NCBI GenBank assembly: GCA_021784375.1
Contig: JAJXSV010000073.1
Coordinates: 1-9,856 of the forward strand
DNA from: Actinomycetes bacterium
Lineage (GTDB): Bacteria; Actinomycetota; Actinomycetes; S36-B12; UBA5976
Direction: 5' to 3'
Length of the DNA stretch: 9,856 bases
Shown here: positions 5,687 through 9,856 of the stretch, in pieces
How positions within the stretch are numbered: position 1 is the first letter of the stretch
How the letters are laid out: each line of letters starts with the position of its first letter
Notes under the pieces: model-generated
The model's database searches: none
Seen by the model: the letters and a program-made list of their open reading frames with translations, nothing else
Told to the model about the DNA's origin: nothing
Made by a program: the position numbers and the translations under genes

Positions 5687-7003
5687 ATGGCCGTGCGTCT
5701 TTCACGATGGCAAGGACTGCCCAGCGAATCCGCCTTGACCGCCAGACAGGTGGCAGAGTCCCTCATCTCAGTGGCCGGCCTCATCGGTCGCCCGGTCCGC
5801 GACCAGGCCGGACATGACATCGGCCGGCTCGTGGACATCGTCGTCCGCCACGGCACCGCCACCTATCCGCCGGTGTCCGGGCTCATCGTCAAGGTGGGCC
5901 CCCGGAAATCGTTCATCGAATCCGCACACGTGCTCTCCATGTCGAATGACGAAGTGCGCCTCTCGTCCACGCGCGTGTACCTCTCGGACTTCGAGCGCCG
6001 GGATGGCGAGTCCCTCCTCGACGCGGACGTGCTGGACCACCAGATCCTCGACGTGGACGGCATGCGCGTCGTGCGCTCGTCCGACGCCTATCTGGCGCGC
6101 GTGGAGCGCGAGTACGTCGTCGTCGGCGTCGACGTCTCCTTCCGTTCGTTCGTGCGCCGCATCGTGCCCGGCGGCTACCGTCGGCGACCCACACCGGCCC
6201 ACGTACTCGACTGGGCAGCCGTGGAATCGCTCGCCGAGGGCGTGGGGCCGGTGCGCACGGTCTCCTCGCGCTCGAAGCTGAGCCAGATGCGCCCCGCCGA
6301 CCTGGCCGACCTCATCGAGGACCTGAGCGGCCGCGAGCAGGAGGCGCTGCTCGAGTTGCTGGAGCCTGAGGTCGCGGCAGACGTGCTGGAGGAGATGGAG
6401 TCGCCCGAACTGGTGGCCCTGTTCCGCGGTCTCGACGCCGACAAGGCTGCTGACTACCTCGAACTCATGGAACCCGATGAGGGTGCCGAGGTGCTCCGCG
6501 AACTGAGCGATGACCACCGGGAGTCGGTGCTGTCGGAGATGTCCGAGGAGGCATCGGACAACCTCCGCCTCATCGCCTCCTACGACGACGAGAGCGCCGG
6601 CGGCATCATGAACACCGACATGCTCGTGGTGCATGAGTCGCAGACGGCGCGTGATGCACTCAAGACCCTGCTCGCCCACGAGGATCGGCGCTCCCTCGAC
6701 GGGGTCGTGGTGGTGGACGCGGAGGGCAAGCTGCTCGACCATGTGCCGGTCATCGAACTCGTGGAGTCCGGTGACCGTGTGCTCGCAGAGGTCGTGGGCC
6801 CGCCCTATCCGACCGCGGTGCTGGCGAACACCTCGGTGGAGGAGGTGCTCGAGGAGTTCACGAACAACCGCGGCTCATCGATCGTCGTGGTCGACGAGAT
6901 GGACCGTCCCGTGGGGCAGATCCATGCCGATGACCTCATCGACGCGCTGGTGGGCGGCGAGGACCGCCGCTGGCCGTGGCAGAACCCCGGGGGCCTCGCA
7001 TGA
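5687..7003 (+). CDS. Soluble PRC-barrel / MgtE N-domain / tandem CBS protein
   Basis: The protein is 438 residues from ATG at 5687, which has GGAG (5677-5680) 6 nt upstream; a TTG at 5675 lies in frame but overlaps that ribosome site. Domains in order: a PRC-barrel-like region (about 28-100, with IGRPVRDQAGHDIGRLVDIV) and a second related segment (about 108-160); an MgtE N-terminal superhelical domain (about 198-300) made of repeating acidic helices such as LADLIEDLS and AADVLEEMESPELVALF; the hallmark YDDESAGGIMNTDML (299-313); and two CBS domains (about 308-365 and 370-425). No membrane segment is present, so this is the cytosolic Mg2+-sensing part of an MgtE channel without the channel. 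Family knowledge: in MgtE these domains bind Mg2+ between acidic faces and close the pore. It resembles Rv1232c. The stop overlaps the start of the NRAMP-like gene (ATGA, 7000-7003), so the two are probably coupled. A regulatory subunit role is inferred. Confidence 0.88.
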   Translation: MAVRLSRWQGLPSESALTARQVAESLISVAGLIGRPVRDQAGHDIGRLVDIVVRHGTATYPPVSGLIVKVGPRKSFIESAHVLSMSNDEVRLSSTRVYLSDFERRDGESLLDADVLDHQILDVDGMRVVRSSDAYLARVEREYVVVGVDVSFRSFVRRIVPGGYRRRPTPAHVLDWAAVESLAEGVGPVRTVSSRSKLSQMRPADLADLIEDLSGREQEALLELLEPEVAADVLEEMESPELVALFRGLDADKAADYLELMEPDEGAEVLRELSDDHRESVLSEMSEEASDNLRLIASYDDESAGGIMNTDMLVVHESQTARDALKTLLAHEDRRSLDGVVVVDAEGKLLDHVPVIELVESGDRVLAEVVGPPYPTAVLANTSVEEVLEEFTNNRGSSIVVVDEMDRPVGQIHADDLIDALVGGEDRRWPWQNPGGLA

Positions 7004-8247
7004 CCACCGAGGTGAAGAACACCCACCGACGGGTGGGCCTGCTCGCCTTCCTGGCGGTCATGGGCCCCGGGATCATCGCCGGGCTCTCGGACGACGACCC
7101 CGCAGGCATCACGACCTATTCCGTGCTGGGAGCCAAGTACGGCTACCAGATGATCTGGACGCTCATCGTGTCGACGGTGGCCCTGATCCTCTTCCAGGAC
7201 CTGGGCGCCCGCATCGGCGTGGTGACCCGACAGGGACTCATCGGGCTCATCCGACAGAAGTACGGTGCTCGGGCCGGCGCCCTCAGTGCGGTCACGCTCA
7301 TGCTCGCGAACCTGGGCACCATGGCTGCGGAGTTCGCAGGCATCGCTGCGGCAGGGGAGCTGTTCGGACTCACCAAGTACGTGAGCGTGCCGCTCGCTGC
7401 GGTGGTGGTGACCCTGCTCGTCACGCGGGGTAACTTCGGGAAGATCGAGCGGGTCTTCTTCGTGCTCAGCGCGGTGTTCATCTGCTACGTCCTCGCGGCC
7501 TTCCTCGCCCACCCCGACTGGGGCAGCGCGATCCGGGGCTCGATCGTCCCGAGCATGCCGCTCACCGGTGATGCGACCTTCATGGCCACGGCGACACTGG
7601 GCACCACGCTCGCACCCTGGGGTCTCACGTTCATCCAGTCCTACGCCGTCGACAAGCGCCTCACGCGCGACGACCTGCGGCACCTGCGCATGGACGTGTG
7701 GGTCGGCTCGTTGCTCACCGCGATCATCGGCTTCTTCGTCATCATCACCTGTGCGGCGACCCTGCACCGCGAGGGCATCTCGATCAACGACGCGTCGGAC
7801 GCAGCGCGGGCACTGAAGCCGCTCGCCGGCGAGATGGCACAGGCCCTGTTCGCGGTGGGACTCATCGGGGCGGCCCTGCTGGCTGCCTCCATCCTGCCGC
7901 TCTCCACGGCCTACGCGATGAGCGACCTCACCGGTCGCCCCGCTGCGCTCGACGACTCCCCGAGTGAGGCTCCGCTGTTCTACGGCACCTTCACCGCCGT
8001 CACTGTGGTCGCAGCGGTGATGATCCTCCTGCCCGGCGTACCCCTGGTCACCGTGCTGGTGGCGTCGCAGGTGCTCAACGCGGTGCTCCTGCTGCCACTC
8101 ATGGTGTACATGTACGGCATCTCCGCTGATCGTCGCCTCATGGGTGAGTACCGATCTTCGCGCGCGATGCGCATCTGGTACGTCGCCTTCATCGTGATCG
8201 TGACCGGGGCCATCCTGGCCATGTTCTGGTTCAGCTTCCATCAGTAG
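7000..8247 (+). CDS. NRAMP (SLC11)-family divalent cation transporter, magnesium-type relative
   Basis: The protein is 415 residues, about 11 transmembrane helices, of normal bacterial NRAMP length. The ATG at 7000 overlaps the preceding stop (ATGA). The opening GPGIIAGLSDDDPAGI (22-37) is the unwound first helix: canonical Mn/Fe NRAMPs have DPGN there, here D33-P-A-G36. In helix 6 the canonical A-x-x-M-P-H-N becomes GTTLAPWGL (201-209), so the metal-selective Met is A205 and the His and Asn are W207 and G208. NLGTMAAEFAG (104-114) is the helix 3 motif. Loss of the Met and Asn is, to my knowledge, a trait of the NRAMP-related Mg2+ transporters, hence the magnesium-type label and no mntH symbol. 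Coupling to the MgtE-N/CBS gene fits Mg2+ transport. Mn2+ or other divalent ions remain possible. Located in the cytoplasmic membrane. Confidence 0.88.
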   Translation: MTTEVKNTHRRVGLLAFLAVMGPGIIAGLSDDDPAGITTYSVLGAKYGYQMIWTLIVSTVALILFQDLGARIGVVTRQGLIGLIRQKYGARAGALSAVTLMLANLGTMAAEFAGIAAAGELFGLTKYVSVPLAAVVVTLLVTRGNFGKIERVFFVLSAVFICYVLAAFLAHPDWGSAIRGSIVPSMPLTGDATFMATATLGTTLAPWGLTFIQSYAVDKRLTRDDLRHLRMDVWVGSLLTAIIGFFVIITCAATLHREGISINDASDAARALKPLAGEMAQALFAVGLIGAALLAASILPLSTAYAMSDLTGRPAALDDSPSEAPLFYGTFTAVTVVAAVMILLPGVPLVTVLVASQVLNAVLLLPLMVYMYGISADRRLMGEYRSSRAMRIWYVAFIVIVTGAILAMFWFSFHQ

Positions 8248-8266
8248 CGAAACCCCTTACGGCGCA

Positions 8267-8272
8267 TAGGAT
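8267..8272 (+). promoter_or_regulatory. -10 element of a likely leaderless marC-like promoter
   Basis: TAGGAT (TANNNT) lies in the 31-nt gap after the NRAMP-like gene and ends 6 nt before the ATG at 8279; no ribosome site is present. It indicates that the MarC-ParA pair may have its own promoter apart from any read-through. No clear -35 box. Confidence 0.45.
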
Positions 8273-8278
8273 TTCGCC

Positions 8279-8899
8279 ATGAGTTCGCTGATCGACATGC
8301 GCGTGTTCGGATCCGCACTCGTGACGATCTTCGTCATCATGGACCCGCCGGGCATCGTGCCCATCTTCATGGTGCTGGCGCAGGGGAAGTCCCGTGAACA
8401 GCGTCATCGCATCGCGTGGACGGCGACCGCCACCTCATTGGGCGTGATCGTCGCGTTCGCACTGCTCGGCGAGCAGGTGCTGCAGTACCTGAAGATCTCG
8501 CTACCCGCGCTGCAGGGGGCCGGCGGACTGCTGCTCCTGCTCATCGCGCTGCAGCTGCTCACCGGGGCGGAGCAGACACAGAACGAAGCGGTGGAGGACG
8601 TGTCCGTCGCCCTTGTTCCCCTGGGCACGCCGTTGCTGGCCGGACCGGGTGCCATCGTCGCCACCATCCTCTACTCGCGACAGGCCGACAGCAGTACCAA
8701 GTGGGTTGCCCTGGCCGCGGCGGTGCTCGCCGTGCACCTCATGATCTGGATGGCGATGCGCTTCTCCGGCTTCATCGCACGCATCGCCGGGACCGGAGGG
8801 ATCGTGGTGTTCTCACGCATCATGGGCCTGCTGCTCGCGGCGATCGGTGTGCAGCTGCTGGCCAATTCCGTCGAGGGATTCATCGGCTTGGCCCACTGA
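8279..8899 (+). CDS. MarC family integral membrane protein
   Basis: The protein has 206 residues, the usual length of the MarC (UPF0056) family, with about six hydrophobic helices. The two family half-repeat motifs are visible: FVIMDPPGIVPIF (18-30, the DPxGxxP motif) and VPLGTPLLAGPGAI (113-126), each at the start of a half of the protein, as expected for an inverted-repeat membrane fold. The C-terminal segment SRIMGLLLAAIGVQLLANSV (179-198) is also typical. The transported substrate, if any, is unknown: the first described E. coli MarC was linked to multiple antibiotic resistance, a role later questioned. The start ATG at 8279 begins with the first family-conserved helix. Its stop codon shares one base with the ATG of the ParA-like gene (TGATG, 8897-8901), implying translational coupling. 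Confidence 0.9.
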   Translation: MSSLIDMRVFGSALVTIFVIMDPPGIVPIFMVLAQGKSREQRHRIAWTATATSLGVIVAFALLGEQVLQYLKISLPALQGAGGLLLLLIALQLLTGAEQTQNEAVEDVSVALVPLGTPLLAGPGAIVATILYSRQADSSTKWVALAAAVLAVHLMIWMAMRFSGFIARIAGTGGIVVFSRIMGLLLAAIGVQLLANSVEGFIGLAH

Positions 8900-9552
8900 T
8901 GAAGCGCGTGCTTACCCTCGCCAACCCGGCGAGCGACTCGGGGAAGACGAGTGCCGCATTGGGCATCGCGAGCATGCTCGTCGACCTCGGCCATCAGGTG
9001 CTCGCGGTGGACCTCGATCCCCAGGCCTCCCTGACCCGTGCGCTCGGCATCGATGCGGAGACGCTCGACTGCTCGCTCTTCCATGTGCTGATGCACGGCA
9101 CCCCGGCCATCGAGGCCATGCTCGACACCGACCTGGGTCTCGACGTCATGCCGGCCACGCTCGAACTCTCGTCCATCGAGGCGGCGCTGATGACACGTCC
9201 GGGGCGCGAACACCTGCTGCGCAGTGCGCTCGAACCGGTGCGCGATGACTACGACTGGATCGTCATCGACTGCGCGTCGTCCATGGGACTGCTCACGCTG
9301 AATGCGCTGGCGGCGGCCGACCTCCTCGTCGTGCCCATGCGTGGGCACTCCGCCCGGGCGTTGGCCCAACTGGACGCCATGGTCGCGGAGGTCAAGCGCT
9401 TCGTGAACCCTGCGCTCGAAGCGGCGGGCGCCTTGGCGGTCGGCACCACCCATGACCCCGCCGTGGGCCTGCCGCTGCTCGCAGCCATCCCGCAACCACC
9501 GCTGGCGCTCAACGCCTATCGCGAACTCGCAAAGCTGCTGGCGCGAGGCTGA
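8899..9552 (+). CDS. ParA/Soj-like ATPase with degenerate Walker A, short C terminus
   Basis: The protein is 217 residues from ATG at 8899; an upstream extension of the frame runs inside marC and is rejected. The MinD/ParA fold is clear: VLAVDLDPQASLTRALGID (34-52, Walker A'-type), LDVMPATLELSSIEAAL (81-97), Walker B YDWIVIDCASSMGLLTLNAL (118-137) and ADLLVVPMRGHS (140-151). Walker A is unusual: where ParA has KGGVGKTT, this has A11-SDSGK16-TS, so the catalytic-type lysine K16 is kept but the signature lysine and both glycines are gone. The C-terminal third is about 40 residues shorter than in Soj/ParA: the LLTMYDxRT segment is missing and the end is PQPPLALNAYRELAKLLARG. It resembles Rv3213c of M. 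tuberculosis, which lies near the rhlE helicase. No parB or parS is seen, so a chromosome partitioning role is not supported. It overlaps marC by one base. Confidence 0.82.
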   Translation: MKRVLTLANPASDSGKTSAALGIASMLVDLGHQVLAVDLDPQASLTRALGIDAETLDCSLFHVLMHGTPAIEAMLDTDLGLDVMPATLELSSIEAALMTRPGREHLLRSALEPVRDDYDWIVIDCASSMGLLTLNALAAADLLVVPMRGHSARALAQLDAMVAEVKRFVNPALEAAGALAVGTTHDPAVGLPLLAAIPQPPLALNAYRELAKLLARG

Positions 9553-9555
9553 CCG

Positions 9556-9856
9556 CTACTTGTCGTCGCCCTGACCGCCGCCGCGGGTACGGCGACGCTG
9601 GCGATCGGCGCGGGGCGCACGCTGCTCCGGAGGGGCGTCGTTTCGGGACTCACGGGCCGGCCGCTCGCCCTGCTTCCGCTCGTCACGGGGCCTGTGCCCA
9701 TCACGCGACTTGCCACCGCGGCCGTCGCGCGAGCCGCCGGAGCGGCCTTCGCGAGCATCGCGCTTGCCGTGGCGCTTGCCGGTCTCACCGAGGTCCTCGA
9801 GGGCCTCTGCAGCCAATCCGGCGCGCTTCTGCTCTGCCGCTGTCATGTAGCCCTTC
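9556..9856 (-). CDS. Arg/Gly-rich C-terminal tail of a protein entering from the right, possibly a DEAD-box RNA helicase
   Basis: On the minus strand the frame is open from the right edge to TAG at 9558-9556, about 100 residues. An ATG at 9846 is probably internal, as the frame continues KGYM across it and no ribosome site precedes it. The visible part starts with a short Ala/Glu helix-like segment (TAAEQKRAGLAAEALEDLG) and then becomes a disordered basic tract full of Arg, Gly, Asp and Lys (SGGSRDGRGGKSRDGHRPRD), ending GGGQGDDK. Such tails occur at the end of actinobacterial RhlE-like DEAD-box helicases, where they bind RNA; in M. tuberculosis rhlE lies near the ParA-like gene, which supports the guess. 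No helicase motif lies within the window, so other RNA-binding proteins remain possible. Its stop is 3 nt from the end of the ParA-like gene, tail to tail. Confidence 0.5.
   Translation of the reverse strand, partial: KGYMTAAEQKRAGLAAEALEDLGETGKRHGKRDAREGRSGGSRDGRGGKSRDGHRPRDERKQGERPARESRNDAPPEQRAPRADRQRRRTRGGGQGDDK

Noticed and set aside
6805..8241. Minus-strand ORF of 478 codons opposite the NRAMP-like gene
   Set aside because: Rich in H, D, E, G and R as expected for the complement of a membrane protein gene; no motif, while the plus strand carries a clear transporter.
8671..9495. Minus-strand ORF of 274 codons opposite marC and the ParA-like gene
   Set aside because: Antisense shadow: the plus strand encodes recognisable MarC and ParA motifs over the same span, and the minus product has none.

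Overview
The window is a high-GC stretch of a chromosome that I assign to an actinobacterium (phylum Actinomycetota). The grounds are the base composition, the 55-residue DUF3117 protein (a family I know only from actinobacteria), weak Shine-Dalgarno use with several apparently leaderless starts, and gene order. From memory, the series dapE - tag - DUF3117 - O-methyltransferase - htrA - tatB - mrp - MgtE-N/CBS protein follows the Mycobacterium tuberculosis order from Rv1202 to Rv1232c, with some genes missing. Genus cannot be told from this sequence.

Layout. 1-182: the 3' end of dapE (lysine/diaminopimelate synthesis). 238-867 (minus): a small exported Gly/Met-rich protein with a twin-arginine-like signal peptide. 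1022-1660: DNA-3-methyladenine glycosylase I (tag). 1732-1899: the DUF3117 protein, closed by a perfect 12-bp terminator hairpin. 1942-2628 (minus): a divergent class I O-methyltransferase, with a GTG start and likely leaderless. 2797-4041: membrane-anchored HtrA/DegP-type serine protease with a PDZ domain. 4051-4407: tatB, 9 nt behind htrA. 4423-5553 (minus): Mrp/ApbC-type Fe-S carrier ATPase, converging on tatB.

The second half is all on the plus strand up to 9552. 5687-7003 encodes a soluble PRC-barrel/MgtE-N/CBS protein, preceded by a possible four-codon leader ORF. It overlaps by ATGA with an NRAMP-fold transporter (7000-8247) whose metal-site residues are not those of Mn/Fe NRAMPs and resemble the magnesium-type NRAMP relatives. 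Then come a MarC-family membrane protein (8279-8899) and, overlapping it by one base, a short ParA/Soj-like ATPase with a degenerate Walker A (8899-9552). From 9556 to the right edge, on the minus strand, is the Arg/Gly-rich C-terminal tail of a protein that enters from outside, possibly a DEAD-box RNA helicase.

Functional reading. Most genes are housekeeping: cell wall precursor, DNA repair, envelope proteolysis, Tat export, Fe-S assembly. The part most worth attention is 5640-8247: it looks like a two-gene cation uptake unit in which the Mg2+-sensing cytosolic part of an MgtE channel is a separate protein, translationally coupled to an NRAMP-type carrier instead of an MgtE membrane domain. 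Other points are the absence of sigE-rseA beside htrA and the ParA-like protein without its signature lysine. No mobile element, tRNA, rRNA or CRISPR array was seen, and no gene-free gap exceeds about 170 bases.
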